Shown here: piece after piece, positions 8,928 to 20,300 of the stretch
Position numbering within the stretch: the first letter of the stretch is position 1
Layout: each line of letters opens with the position of its first letter
Source: Clostridium brassicae
Lineage (GTDB): Bacteria > Bacillota > Clostridia > Clostridiales > Clostridiaceae
Length of the DNA stretch: 64,000 nt
Assembly (NCBI RefSeq): GCF_026738875.1
Contig: NZ_JAPQFJ010000005.1
Location: forward strand, 62,001 to 126,000
Direction of reading: 5' to 3'
Made by a program: the position numbers and the translations under genes
The notes under the pieces: model-generated
The model's database searches: none
What the model was told of the DNA's origin: nothing
Seen by the model: only the letters and a program-made list of their open reading frames with translations

Positions 8928-10310
8928 CTATTGTAAACAATTATCTTTGCTTTGGTTTACATTATCATTTACACCACTATTTCCATTATTCTCTTTTACC
9001 TCTTTTAGCTCTTCTTCCTCTAAACGTTCAACCGTTTGATTAACGTCACTTGTTAATGGACTAGCTTCGATACTATCTCTTTGACTCATAGCTTTAATTT
9101 CTCTTAACTTAACAATATTATCAACAGTTTCACTGTCATTTGCAGGTCTTGAATAATTAAATTCTATGTCTATATATTCATCATCATTAAATTCAATTCC
9201 CTCACATTCTTCAAGAATAGTATCTATTACCTCCCATCTTTGTTCTAATCCTTCTCGCATCCACATCTCATTTATAGATGCTCTATTGCTTGCAATTTGA
9301 TACAATTGTTTAATTACTGTTTCAGATATATTTGCAACATTACTTTGTCCATATATTGCTGACGGTATTGCCCCTATCTTATGTAACTCTTCTTTTAAAG
9401 TATCTAAATATAATTTAATACAATCATAATCCATTTGTGCGTATGGATAATCAACCTTTCCTCCATCAGTTGCTATTGCATAACCTATACCATCTACATT
9501 CATTGTATTGTCATCACCTTTTAATTCACCATCAATATGTAGAATGGGATTAGTTATAATAGTATGTACTGCATCACCTAATCTATTTATTATCCCTTCC
9601 AAATCATCTATGATTCCTTTTATATCTTCTATCTCACTTCTACCATATCTTTCATCACCATCATTCAAATTGTGCCAATGTACAGGCAATCCATAACTTG
9701 TCTTAATATCTCGTAATGTTAATCCATACCCACCTTCATTATCCCAAAATTCAACTTTATCACCATAATAAACTCTATAGTAACTTACTTTGCTATCTTC
9801 ATGTGTCCAATGTTCTATTGCTCCAACATAATCAAAGGTATCGCTATATATTGGATAAAAGTCTTCAGATTGAATTATATAACTTGCAACTCCTTTTTTA
9901 TTTCTTTTATCTTTAGTAGGGTATATATATTCTCCTAAATCACCATATTTCTTTACTTTATCCAATATTTTATAATCAATACTAGAATATTTTCCTTTTC
10001 TATATATATTATTGTATAATTTAACTTTGTTTTCACTGCCTATAAAACTTGGTTTTTTACCTAATAAATATATTGTACTAAAATCTAAAATATTTTTTAT
10101 TTCATTAAATACAGTTTTTTTAGTTGCAAACTCTTTGTTTTTGTATTGAATATTAGGTTTATTTAATATTTTATGTACTCCATTAAGATAATTTTTATAT
10201 TCAAATACTTTTAATATTCTTACTTGTTGTTCTTCAACTTCTTTTTCAAACCACATTTCAGAACCATCATACTTACTATTTATATATTCTTCTAATGTTT
10301 GTCCAAACAC
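8928..10310 (-). CDS. Phage portal protein (SPP1-like)
   Basis: 460 aa, the dodecameric DNA-entry channel of the capsid. Recognised from size, position after the terminase and typical stretches: GLPVHWHNLNDGDERYGRSE, then DLEGIINRLGDAVHT (stem region) and KEELHKIGAIPSAIYGQSN near residue 310-330. The C-terminus is charged and low-complexity (EEELKEVKENN). No frameshift. Confidence 0.82.
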   Translation of the reverse strand: MFGQTLEEYINSKYDGSEMWFEKEVEEQQVRILKVFEYKNYLNGVHKILNKPNIQYKNKEFATKKTVFNEIKNILDFSTIYLLGKKPSFIGSENKVKLYNNIYRKGKYSSIDYKILDKVKKYGDLGEYIYPTKDKRNKKGVASYIIQSEDFYPIYSDTFDYVGAIEHWTHEDSKVSYYRVYYGDKVEFWDNEGGYGLTLRDIKTSYGLPVHWHNLNDGDERYGRSEIEDIKGIIDDLEGIINRLGDAVHTIITNPILHIDGELKGDDNTMNVDGIGYAIATDGGKVDYPYAQMDYDCIKLYLDTLKEELHKIGAIPSAIYGQSNVANISETVIKQLYQIASNRASINEMWMREGLEQRWEVIDTILEECEGIEFNDDEYIDIEFNYSRPANDSETVDNIVKLREIKAMSQRDSIEASPLTSDVNQTVERLEEEELKEVKENNGNSGVNDNVNQSKDNCLQ

Positions 10311-10324
10311 TTAATCACATCCCT

Positions 10325-10375
10325 TCAAAAAATAAAAAAGATAAAGTAATAATATATCCCTACATTACTTTATCT
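10325..10375 (-). terminator. Intrinsic terminator between terL and portal
   Basis: Perfect 12-bp stem AGATAAAGTAAT (10339-10350) with ATTACTTTATCT (10364-10375), followed on the minus strand by a T-rich run. It is inside what should be one operon. Confidence 0.75.
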
Positions 10376-10430
10376 AAATTTTAACTTTATAATCTTTGTC
10401 ATTATTTTATATCATTATTATTAAATATTT

Positions 10431-12014
10431 TTATATCCAACGCCACCATTTACCTTCTTTGATACCTTGTAATGCTAATGCTGTAGCCATAATAGTATCA
10501 TCATGAAAGCCATTCATTGCACCCATTTTTCCACTATCATTAATCGTAAATACTTTCATTTCTTCCAATACCTCAACTGAATTAATCTCAATTAGTCCAG
10601 TTTCAAACATTTCAATAAAGTTATTAATTATCAATCCTTTAGTTTTAGGATTAGTATCAAATCCCCATTTGGTAACTTGTCTATTCTTCTCATCGTAAGA
10701 CTTGTATTTATATAATCTTTGGTATTTAAAATCATTTCTTAATTTATCTATAACAGTATGACCACCGCTTGCCTTTTCTACAAGTAAAAAGCCTTTATTA
10801 TAATATCTTCCTATCATATCTACTATTTTAGAAAATTGATAAGGTTTTATTTTATTACTTCTAAACATAGCACATTCTTGACCTTCAGTATTGTACACTT
10901 CAATAACACTATAATCTCCGCCATAACCTTCAGCAACGTCTACACCTATATAATATTTTTTATCTTTTTTAGCATCATGATAAATTTTAAATTCTTTACC
11001 ATAATATTTTTTTAGATCACTACTAAGATTATCTAATTTCAACTTATGTATAAACTGCCTATCTTTACCTATAATACTTCTTTCAACACTATCTATCCTC
11101 TTAGTATCAACCATACTTTCACCTGTTGTAAGGAAAGCTTCCATATCAGTAATAGGTCTGTCCTCGTGAAACTTATCTATTCCAACTGTTGCTATTTCCA
11201 GCCTTCGCCACATTAACTGTTTTGGTGTACCACCTAATTTAATAATTTGTTGTTCTTCTTCATCTAAATCTATATCATCTAAAGTCAATTTTCTACCATA
11301 TAAAGCCTTATATTTTTCAACAGCTTTATCCCATTCACGTTCAAATAGTTCGGGACATTCAAGCCAACTAAAAAAGAACGACTTATATTCGTTCTTTCCG
11401 CTCTTACCATCTATGTACATTTTGTGATAAGCATTCCCTGTGCCTTTTGCTGTACTTTCAATTATTATGATAGCATCAGCAGTACAACTATTTTTTGCTG
11501 AGTTAAGACACTTCATGGGGCTTTTATAATATGGGAACTCGGTTAAGTGTAGTATTCCATTTATTGTTCCACCTCTACCCAAATCCCCTTTACCAACTGT
11601 TCTACATGTTATTTTACTTCCATTAGCAAGTTTTAAAACTTGTCTATTATTTAAAACCACTTTTGGTTTAATCCATTTTGGTAAATTGTCATACATAACT
11701 TTTAACTTATCAAAATTATCATCTGCTGACTTTTGTTCAAATGAAACAATTAAACTATTTGAATTTGGTACTGTAATTGCTTTTTTTAAACTCATTGCTA
11801 AACTAATTAAAGAGAACCCCATTTGACGACCTTTTAAAACTATATTTCTATCCGTCATTGCTTGTACAAATAAGTGTTGTTGTTTTGTTAAACCAAAAGG
11901 TACTGTCATTGCTTCCTTGTTATCTATATATATAAAATTCTCTATCCATTCAGAGGTATTTTCATCATCCCATAACCATTCTAATAGCTCCTTATCTTCT
12001 TTACTTAAACTCAA
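10431..12014 (-). CDS. Terminase large subunit
   Basis: 527 aa ATP-driven packaging motor with nuclease. The ATPase half has a Walker-A-like VLKGRQMGFS (about residue 57-66), and the nuclease half has YYIGVDVAEGYGGDYSVIEV (about 350) and a late acidic HDDTIMATALALQ. Preceded by the small subunit with 10 bases between. Length is normal. Confidence 0.92.
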   Translation of the reverse strand: MSLSKEDKELLEWLWDDENTSEWIENFIYIDNKEAMTVPFGLTKQQHLFVQAMTDRNIVLKGRQMGFSLISLAMSLKKAITVPNSNSLIVSFEQKSADDNFDKLKVMYDNLPKWIKPKVVLNNRQVLKLANGSKITCRTVGKGDLGRGGTINGILHLTEFPYYKSPMKCLNSAKNSCTADAIIIIESTAKGTGNAYHKMYIDGKSGKNEYKSFFFSWLECPELFEREWDKAVEKYKALYGRKLTLDDIDLDEEEQQIIKLGGTPKQLMWRRLEIATVGIDKFHEDRPITDMEAFLTTGESMVDTKRIDSVERSIIGKDRQFIHKLKLDNLSSDLKKYYGKEFKIYHDAKKDKKYYIGVDVAEGYGGDYSVIEVYNTEGQECAMFRSNKIKPYQFSKIVDMIGRYYNKGFLLVEKASGGHTVIDKLRNDFKYQRLYKYKSYDEKNRQVTKWGFDTNPKTKGLIINNFIEMFETGLIEINSVEVLEEMKVFTINDSGKMGAMNGFHDDTIMATALALQGIKEGKWWRWI

Positions 12015-12024
12015 TTTATATCAC

Positions 12025-12429
12025 CTACTTCTTTTGTAATTGTTTTTTCTTTCTTATAGTGTCTAACCATTCCTTTGCTTCATTATCTGTATTGTCAAAG
12101 AATGTTGACTCACTAAAATCTGCGACCCATGATGCACTTTTTGTGTCTCCATTTAGAGCTAAATCAACTTGTTTCTGATATATTTTTAATAAATTTTTTT
12201 TCTTAATTAAACTTAAATAATATTGTATTCCCTCCTGAACCTTTTCCTCTAATAACCAATTTTCAATTGTTTCTTTTGTTTTATTATGTATATTGCCTTT
12301 CCAATCATCAAAATTGGGTCTTTCATCTTCAGGAGTACAGTACCATATGATAAAAACCGCCTTATCCATATTTCCTGTGATATCATATAATTTTTGTTTT
12401 GGTGTTTTTTCTTTTCTATTTGTTCCCAT
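12025..12429 (-). CDS. Terminase small subunit (putative)
   Basis: 134 aa, helical and basic, directly before the large subunit. It starts MGTNRKEKTPKQKLYD and has WVADFSESTFF near residue 101. Small subunits are poorly conserved, so the name rests on size, position and composition. Confidence 0.7.
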   Translation of the reverse strand: MGTNRKEKTPKQKLYDITGNMDKAVFIIWYCTPEDERPNFDDWKGNIHNKTKETIENWLLEEKVQEGIQYYLSLIKKKNLLKIYQKQVDLALNGDTKSASWVADFSESTFFDNTDNEAKEWLDTIRKKKQLQKK

Positions 12430-12459
12430 ATATTATTCTCACTCCTTTATATTTTAGTG

Positions 12460-12491
12460 AAGTAAAAAAGTATATGTTTTAACCATATACT
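12460..12491 (-). terminator. Intrinsic terminator upstream of terS
   Basis: AGTATATG (12469-12476) pairs with CATATACT (12484-12491); on the minus strand six T follow. It would stop transcripts arriving from the tail genes across the antisense of the secreted-protein gene. Confidence 0.7.
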
Positions 12492-12541
12492 CTAACTCCT
12501 TGTTTAATCTTTAAATTTTTTAATATTTTCACTTATTCTTT

Positions 12542-12617
12542 AGTCTACATAATTAACGAAGTTGAATTTATGTAGACTTCCTCAAATATTGTAAAACTAT
12601 GTCAATTATGATATAAT
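12542..12617 (+). promoter_or_regulatory. Promoter of the secreted-protein gene, with upstream inverted repeat
   Basis: TTGTAA (12589-12594), 17 bases, TATAAT (12612-12617), 37 bases before the start codon. Just upstream a perfect 10-bp inverted repeat AGTCTACATA (12542-12551) and TATGTAGACT (12569-12578) may be an operator or a terminator of neighbouring RNA. Confidence 0.65.
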
Positions 12618-12654
12618 TAACATAATAAAATAAATATTAGGGGGTACGTTATAC

Positions 12655-13587
12655 ATGTTAAAAAGAAAATTAATCTTATCTAGTCTATCTCTTCTATGTT
12701 GTTTATCATTTTCATCTATAGCTAATGCTCAAGTCGATGGATACCTAATAAAAAACAATGATAATATAATTCAATATAATATAGATGATTTATTAGAGTC
12801 TATGGATAAAAATGATAATTTGTATAAACAATTCCAAAATCAATCAAAAGAAAATGGAATATATGCTTACCATGATGATAGTGGTAAAATAGTGTCTACT
12901 CAAGAAATTATAAATGCCTATTTAGATGAAAGTGAGGGCTTTAATTTGAATAATTTTATAAAAAAAGATACTACGAAAAGCTTAGATGTTAAAGATGTTA
13001 AAAATGCTAAAGATACTATTAACACACCAACTAATCCTGAAAAACCTAGTGATAATGTAAGTATTGATGATTTAAAGAAGAAAATAAAAACTCCAGAGGA
13101 GTTAATAGAGTATTTTAATAAGACCGAAAAATTTAATACTTTAAAAACTCCTGCTGGTACATTTAAATTTACTAATAGTGTAAAGGTTAATAAAGAACCT
13201 GAAAACCTTATTTCTCCAGCTTTTGATATATCTATCACAACTGATTGGAAAGATGTATTTCCTTATGAAGTAGCTACTTGTAAAAATTGTACTAAAGAAC
13301 AAGCTAAAGAAATAGCTCAATTATTAAAGAATTATCAAAAACAATTAGCAGATATTACTTTAGCACTTTTCCCAAATAAAAAAGTAGTTGGTCAATTTTA
13401 TACTGAAAATAAAGAACAAGTAAACAACTATCCTTATCATGAAAAATATGTGTACTTCTATACTTGGGGAACTTATGATGTACCTCATAAAAATTTTTAT
13501 TGTGATTCTAAATTAAAAGAATTTACTTGGTACGAAGAACTTGATAATCTTAGATTTACAGACAGACGTTTTAATTTATATAATTAA
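12655..13587 (+). CDS. Secreted protein of unknown function (prophage cargo gene)
   Basis: 310 aa with an N-terminal signal peptide: MLKRKLILSSLSLLCCLSF and cleavage expected after SIANA. The mature part has an acidic, low-complexity middle (residues about 100-150), then a C-terminal domain with CKNCTKEQAKEIAQLL and YVYFYTWGTYDVPHKNFYC, which carries paired cysteines. RBS AGGGGG. It is the only long plus-strand gene in the structural region, has its own promoter, and its stop overlaps the opposing tail gene stop by four bases: the arrangement of a moron expressed from the lysogen. No toxin family recognised. Confidence 0.85.
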   Translation: MLKRKLILSSLSLLCCLSFSSIANAQVDGYLIKNNDNIIQYNIDDLLESMDKNDNLYKQFQNQSKENGIYAYHDDSGKIVSTQEIINAYLDESEGFNLNNFIKKDTTKSLDVKDVKNAKDTINTPTNPEKPSDNVSIDDLKKKIKTPEELIEYFNKTEKFNTLKTPAGTFKFTNSVKVNKEPENLISPAFDISITTDWKDVFPYEVATCKNCTKEQAKEIAQLLKNYQKQLADITLALFPNKKVVGQFYTENKEQVNNYPYHEKYVYFYTWGTYDVPHKNFYCDSKLKEFTWYEELDNLRFTDRRFNLYN

Positions 13588-16500
13588 CTAAACAATATTT
13601 TCCCACCATTTGTAAATTTCATACTTCGTCCACTTTTATGACTAATTATTAAATTCCCATTAGCTGTTTCTATTCTAGCTAATGGGTTTTCGCCTTCATT
13701 ATCATTATCCCAAAGTGCAATTTCAGCATTTTTATAGCTATTTACATAAATTTGAATACGTCTTTTAGGTACTGTTTGGGAAAAATCTGTCATATTAGCA
13801 TACCAAACTTGATTTCCTCCCGGAGTTTCTTCTCTACTTACATTTCCTATTAACATTTGAGGGTTACCTGTTTTATCACCCATTTGGATGTAGCTTCCAT
13901 AATCACCATTTCCACTATATAATCCTAATCTTGGTTTATTAATGTCTTCTCCAAAAACTAATTGAGATATGTGTTCACGATGCATTGGGTTTAAATTTGA
14001 ATCAGCAGAAAACAAAATACTAGTTTTATTGAAAGTATTTTTTAATTGAATAGTACCTGCACTAATACCATTATTTACATTATCAATCGCTGATATAAGT
14101 ACATTTTCTACTCCATTTTTACCATTAAGTGTAATTGAACCTGCATTTTCTTCTTTTTTAATCCCTATAAATACTTTTTGTCTTTCTGTATTTTTATTAT
14201 TAAATAAAATAATATGTCCGCCATCAAATTGTTCACTGTCATTAATAGCTCCAATCTTTACAGATGGTTTAACTATAGTAGATACTAGAGCATCTTGTTC
14301 ATTTATTTGTATAATTCCACCACTATCATTCCCTGATAAAGAAATGATATCATTTGTACTATTATTTTTAATTTTTACAGCACCTGTGTCATTAGCAGTT
14401 AAAACACCTAGTTCAATTCTTTCTTTACTACCACCATTTTCCTTAGATTTCCCGTTATATAACTTAAAAAAACCTCCCATATAATCAGTTGAAGGAGGAG
14501 AACCAAGAAAAGCGTTTAAATCACCGTTCCAGTTATTTATTAATAACTTTCCACCTTTTTCATCGTCTTTATATCCATCAAGTAATATAATTCGATTTTC
14601 TTCAGGCTCAACATCCCACTTATCTTTAGGCGACCACTCTGATAAGTGTCTAACTACTCTAACTCTTCCATCTAATCTCATTTCACCGTCTTTATCTGCA
14701 TAGATAGCTTCATATTTATTACCATTAATAATTTTAATTCTTCCATTATCAACCACTAATCCATTATCATCTAATGATGTATCTTTATTAATTACATGAA
14801 AAGATTTAGCATAAATTTCTCCACTCATATCTAGCCATAATAAATCTTCCCAATCAGCGGTAGTAGTATCTCTTTTTTGAATTTTAAATCCGTACTCTGG
14901 ATTCATATAAATTCTATTTAATAAATTCTTTCTGATTAAAGATAAATCCATATTTGTAGCTGTCATATGGCTACCATCAACTAAGAATGAACTTTCTCCA
15001 TTTTCATTCATATTTGTTATAATAAGTTTGTTAGAGCCTATTATTTTTCCATAAAGAGCAGGTGCGCAAATACCCTTAGGCGTAATGGCAACGGAACAAT
15101 TTTCCCATTCTGAATCAGTAAATGCAATCGTGTTATTAATAATTCTTAGTTGTTCCTTGTCATCAAATAAATCTTTCATTTGTATCCCATATTGGTCTAT
15201 GATAATATTCTGATTTCTAGCACTACTAATCCTATTCTTAGCTGAATCTAAACCACTATTAATAATTTGTGAAATCATATCTGTATTTTTACCACTCAAA
15301 TCCCATTTGTGCTTAAACATATTAACTGTATTACTAGCTTCTGTTGAATTCTTAATTAAATCTGATATGTATTTAGCTGTATCATCTACATGATTATTAT
15401 TTGATATTGTTATATCTATATTGTTTTCATCTATACTATGAGATATTTTTATAATTTTTGACTCAATATATAAGTCGAAATCATCATAATAAATATTAAT
15501 AATATCACCTATATTTAATTTTCCCCAATCATGTTGACATTCAACAATATTAAGAAAATCTACAATATCTAAACTATACTCAACCGAGGGTTTACTTAAT
15601 TTCCTTAAAGCTTTTTCTCCTTCTTTTATTAATTCAAAACCATCTGAATAATTTTTATTTTCCCATGTTTCTTCTTTTACAAAAGTATCTAATATTTCTA
15701 ATTGTTTAGTTGTGAAATTATTTTTCTTATCTAATGTATTTTCTAAAAAATCTATGTTGTTTAATACTATATTTATCTTATCTTCTACATTTGAAATTTC
15801 TACTGTCTTGTTTTCAATCTGCTTATCTATTTCTCTTATTTGTTTATTAAATTCTGATAAATCCGTTCCATGAATATCTGAAAAGTCCACTTCTATTTTA
15901 TCCATATCAGCATCGTAATCAGTATGATATTCCGTATGTTGAATGGCCATATCTCTACTATCTTCTTTTTGTGTCTTTTGCATTTGTAAATCTACTAATT
16001 GATTTTCTAATATAGTTTGATTTTCTCTTAATGTTTTTAACTCTTGAAGATAATTATAAAAAATAGGGGTTTTAACTTTTTGTAATTCATCATAATCATC
16101 TAATGCTTTTAATAAGTCATAATCCATAGAATTACTATTTCTATAATATGAAAAGTCTTCTAAATATTCTTTTCCTGTTGGATTAACACTAGATATACCT
16201 AAATTATTTTTTCCAAATATCCTTAGTCTTGTAATTACATCATCGTTTTTTGTTTCTTTTTTTATAGTCTTTAAATAGTTTTCTTTAGATATATATAACC
16301 CTTTATTTTCGTAAAATTTATCTTTATGATATATATTTATTTTTTGATTTATTGTATCTACCCTTACAATACAATCAAATAATTCTGGTAAACTTTTATA
16401 TAAGATATCACTCCAAGCCTGCTTGTTTATATCCCATGTACGATATTTTCTATGATGTTGACCTAAACTTCTATCCTCACGAACATCAATATCTATATAA

Positions 16501-17255
16501 CCTACTTTCCAAGATGTTTCTTGCTCTAAAAGATTTAATAACCCTTCACCAGTTTCACTTACAATTCTTATAGATATTTCTATTTTTTTATTAAAAACAT
16601 CTTTGTCTTTATAAGTTATATCTATACCATCTATTTGTGCAAACTTATCTTTATTATTCCATATATATTCGCCAATTAGCACATTAAAATGGTCATATCT
16701 TCTTATTAAAATGTTTTTACCATCTTCAGCTTCAAAAGGAGTTGAATAGTTTGTCCATGTTGAGCCATCTAAACTATATGATATTTTTGATGTGGTTGTT
16801 TCTGAACCATCTCTATATAGTTGTCTAGTTCCTTGTAATCTAGCTAATTTTCTAAAACTCAATAGATATTCTTTACTATAAGCATGAACATGTTTTGTAT
16901 TAATTTCCTCTTTATTTTCAGCTACATTATTGATTACAAACATTTGTTCATTATTTACTTTTATTAATAAATAATCTTCAGTAATTTTCCAATTATCATT
17001 TTTCACTTGAAGATATTGTTGTTCAACATAGTAAGGTAAATCAAATTCTAACTCATCCATATCATGAAGATTAAAGTTAATTTTTACACTATGAGCTTCT
17101 TTTAATTCTGTAATTTCCGTTCCATCAGCCTTACATAGTATCATTTCTAAATTTTCAAAATAAGTCTTCTTTGTTAAATCAATTTGTCCTAAACTAAAGA
17201 GTTTATCACTTTCAGCCTTTGTAATTATTTTATTATTATAATAAATTTTACTCAA
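13584..17255 (-). CDS. Large tail protein, endopeptidase-tail/tip type
   Basis: 1223 aa. The N-terminal 600 residues look like the prophage tail tip or endopeptidase-tail family: early HDMDELEFDLPYYVEQQY, then VRVDTINQKINIYHKD, a coiled coil (about residues 400-510), then NIGDIINIYYDDFDLYIESK and ISHSIDENNIDITISNNNH. After about residue 650 comes a long beta-rich part with glycine-rich, repeated NG/KN segments (SGNDSGGIIQINEQ, NGKNGVENVLISA), likely a fibre or receptor-binding part. Follows the tape measure gene by 61 bases. Host-surface contact is inferred. Confidence 0.8.
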   Translation of the reverse strand: MSKIYYNNKIITKAESDKLFSLGQIDLTKKTYFENLEMILCKADGTEITELKEAHSVKINFNLHDMDELEFDLPYYVEQQYLQVKNDNWKITEDYLLIKVNNEQMFVINNVAENKEEINTKHVHAYSKEYLLSFRKLARLQGTRQLYRDGSETTTSKISYSLDGSTWTNYSTPFEAEDGKNILIRRYDHFNVLIGEYIWNNKDKFAQIDGIDITYKDKDVFNKKIEISIRIVSETGEGLLNLLEQETSWKVGYIDIDVREDRSLGQHHRKYRTWDINKQAWSDILYKSLPELFDCIVRVDTINQKINIYHKDKFYENKGLYISKENYLKTIKKETKNDDVITRLRIFGKNNLGISSVNPTGKEYLEDFSYYRNSNSMDYDLLKALDDYDELQKVKTPIFYNYLQELKTLRENQTILENQLVDLQMQKTQKEDSRDMAIQHTEYHTDYDADMDKIEVDFSDIHGTDLSEFNKQIREIDKQIENKTVEISNVEDKINIVLNNIDFLENTLDKKNNFTTKQLEILDTFVKEETWENKNYSDGFELIKEGEKALRKLSKPSVEYSLDIVDFLNIVECQHDWGKLNIGDIINIYYDDFDLYIESKIIKISHSIDENNIDITISNNNHVDDTAKYISDLIKNSTEASNTVNMFKHKWDLSGKNTDMISQIINSGLDSAKNRISSARNQNIIIDQYGIQMKDLFDDKEQLRIINNTIAFTDSEWENCSVAITPKGICAPALYGKIIGSNKLIITNMNENGESSFLVDGSHMTATNMDLSLIRKNLLNRIYMNPEYGFKIQKRDTTTADWEDLLWLDMSGEIYAKSFHVINKDTSLDDNGLVVDNGRIKIINGNKYEAIYADKDGEMRLDGRVRVVRHLSEWSPKDKWDVEPEENRIILLDGYKDDEKGGKLLINNWNGDLNAFLGSPPSTDYMGGFFKLYNGKSKENGGSKERIELGVLTANDTGAVKIKNNSTNDIISLSGNDSGGIIQINEQDALVSTIVKPSVKIGAINDSEQFDGGHIILFNNKNTERQKVFIGIKKEENAGSITLNGKNGVENVLISAIDNVNNGISAGTIQLKNTFNKTSILFSADSNLNPMHREHISQLVFGEDINKPRLGLYSGNGDYGSYIQMGDKTGNPQMLIGNVSREETPGGNQVWYANMTDFSQTVPKRRIQIYVNSYKNAEIALWDNDNEGENPLARIETANGNLIISHKSGRSMKFTNGGKILFS

Positions 17256-17316
17256 TTTATCACCTTACTTTCATTTATAATTTGATTAATTTAAATAATA
17301 AAAAGAAGAGCATTAT

Positions 17317-20300
17317 CTAAGCGAATACTCCTCCTATTCCTTGTTTATTTAAAGCTTGTCTTAACTGTTCTAATGTATTTTGTCCAGCTTGTCTTATTTC
17401 TGGTAATGTTGACTTATCTGCATTCCCTTCAATGTTAATTAAATTATCCATTTTTATCTCTACTGGTGTATTGCCAACCGCAGAGAATTTAGGTATATTG
17501 AAATTTGTAGGAATATTAATAGTAGGCATTTTGATTTTATTTAATGATGATGATAAATATTCCTCAAACTGTGGCATATTATCACCACTAAAAGCAGACA
17601 TTGGAACTTGTGGTATTTGAGGTATATTAGTTTTATATTTCTGTCTTATCTCCTCTGAACGTTCTTTCCAATATGAATCTGGCTTTTGTAATTTAGGATT
17701 CTCTAAACTATCTAAATATTCTTGTTGTAATTTTAAATATTCAGGGTCTGTATAGAAATCATCTATCTTATCTCTATTTGCTTGATTATAATGATTTTTT
17801 CCACCAGTTTCATTTACATCAAATTCTTGTCTTACACTCGGAGTCTTTAACTCTTTACCATCTTTAGATTTTAAGCCTTTTTCTACTACCAGTTGATAAT
17901 GTCCTTTTTCAAATCCTTCACCTGTAGGTTTAACAACAATATTTTTACCATTGCCATCTAAAGAAACATCAATATCTACTTTATTGCCTTTTTCATCTAA
18001 CACATAGACTTTATCTTTTAATGTTTTTTCATCTATTTCTTTATTCATTTTGATAGTCCATTGTTTATCTTTAGATACCGCAGGTTTATCTCGCATAATT
18101 TGATTACCATTTTCATCTGTTTGTCGACCTTCCCAATCAGGGAATAGTTTACTATTAGCTAATTCCTTCATAGAATCAATGGCTATTCTAAGATTATCTA
18201 TAATGTTTTTCTTAATGGAGTCACCCATAGAACCAAAGATTCTTTCACTATCTTCGCCATACTGTTCAAGTAGAACTTTTAATTCATCCAAATTACCTTC
18301 CATTAATAATCTTCTAGCTTCAGCATATAATTTTTCAGCTTTTAATTTTTCTTCATTAGATTTTTCTAATGCCTTAACTTCTTGGTCATATAAATCTTTA
18401 GCTTTCTTATACGCTTTATTTTCTTCATCTATTTGTTTCTGAATAGCTTTTTTCTTTTCTTCTAGTTCATCTTGAAGATTTTGTTTTCTTAATGTAACAT
18501 CACGCTTATGAACAAATTCATTGATTTCTTCCTCTTTATTCTTAATTTGTTCTAATAAGTCTTCTCTCTTACCTTGTGCTTCTAAAGAAGAATCCATTAA
18601 TAAACTATCATATTGTGATTGTAACTTGGCTTTTTCTTGTTGTTTCTTATTTAAATCTTTTTCATAAGAATCTTTATCTTCTGCTCTGTCTATTTCTTTG
18701 ATTTTTGCATTATAGATTTCTTCATAAGCTTTTAATTCATCATTTAATAATTCAATTTTCTTATTATGTTCTTCTTCAAAAATTTCTAATGCAGTTTTAC
18801 TACCATCTTTAATTAACTTTAATTGTTCTTCAGTTAAATTTTTTTGTAATAATAATTCCTTAGCTTTCTTTTCTTTAGCTAATTTAATTTCTTCTTCATA
18901 CTTTTTCTTCAAAGCAGATACAATTTTATCTTCTATAGTAGAAAGATTTTCTAATTGCATTTTCTCTACTTCTTTTAACTTTTCTTCCTGTGTAGCTATT
19001 ATCTTATTACTTTCATCCAACTTTTCGTTGTACTCTTCAATAAGATTTTTGATTAAACTCCATTCAACTGTATTTTCTCTAAGATGACTTAATTGAATTT
19101 TATATTTTTCTATTCCATCTTTAATAAAATTTTGTTCTGCTTTTTGAGATTCTAGTAATTCTTTATGAAGTTTAATTCTCTCTTGCCAATTATATTTATC
19201 TTTAATTTCTAATAAATCAATCTTATCTTGAATGTCACCAGTTTTATCAACTAATTCTTTTGTAGTCAACTCTCTTAGTTTTTCTTGCCATTCTACACGC
19301 TCTTTAACTGCATTCGTGATATCAACTTCATTGTCTAATATCTCTTGCTCTTTCTTTTGTAGTTCTTTATTATAATTATTAAGATTATCCATAAGAGATT
19401 TAAACTTTTGTGCATTCTCTTCTAGTAATTTTTGTCTTGCTTCTCCTTTTTCATCATATCCTGTAAATTCTGGTTTTTCTCTACCATACATCTTATTATA
19501 TTGATTAGCCCAATCAGTTTCTGTCATTCTTGCTATATCATTAACATGTTTTTTTCGTAAGTCTCCACTCATTTTTTGCAATTGGTCAATTATTTTAGAA
19601 TTTCTAGTCTTAATTAAATCCGCTTGCTGACCTTTTAATAATTCTTGCTTTTTATGTAACGTGTCAACCTTTTGTGCTTGCGTGTCTAATATACGAGAAT
19701 ATACATCCTTAGTTTGTGCTTCTTGTAACTTAGCAGTTAGTTTAGTCAATCTATCCATCATTAGACCATAATTTTCTAGTTGTTTGTTAATATCTTTTAA
19801 TTTTGCTTCGTATAGGTCTAATGGTTTACCGTCATAGAAATGCTTGGTTGGTTCTTTATCTTTCTTGTCTTTACTACCTTTTTTACTATCTGAACCAGAA
19901 GGAGGCATCCAAGATGAGGACGAAGGGTCTGGCAATTTAGGCATAGGTATTTCTTTAAATTGTCCATCTATTTGACTTATTATAGATTTTAGGTTTGAAA
20001 GTTCTTGCATTTTTTGATTATATACTGCATCAAATGCTCCTCCAACAACAGAGCCTACTCCCATCATATTAGGATTTAAAGTTGACATTGCTGTCATTAT
20101 GTTGCTAAAAGCACTAGCCCCAGTTACAGCGTTTCTCATAACTTCCACTTCTTTAACCATATAAGCTATTCTTTTTTGTGCATTTTCATAAGAAGCTTTA
20201 GTCTTTCCTATTTCTGCTTCTGCCCATTTTTTTGCACTATTTAATTTAACATTTGTTAATTCTTGTACAGTAGTATTTTCTATATTTAATATCTTATTTT

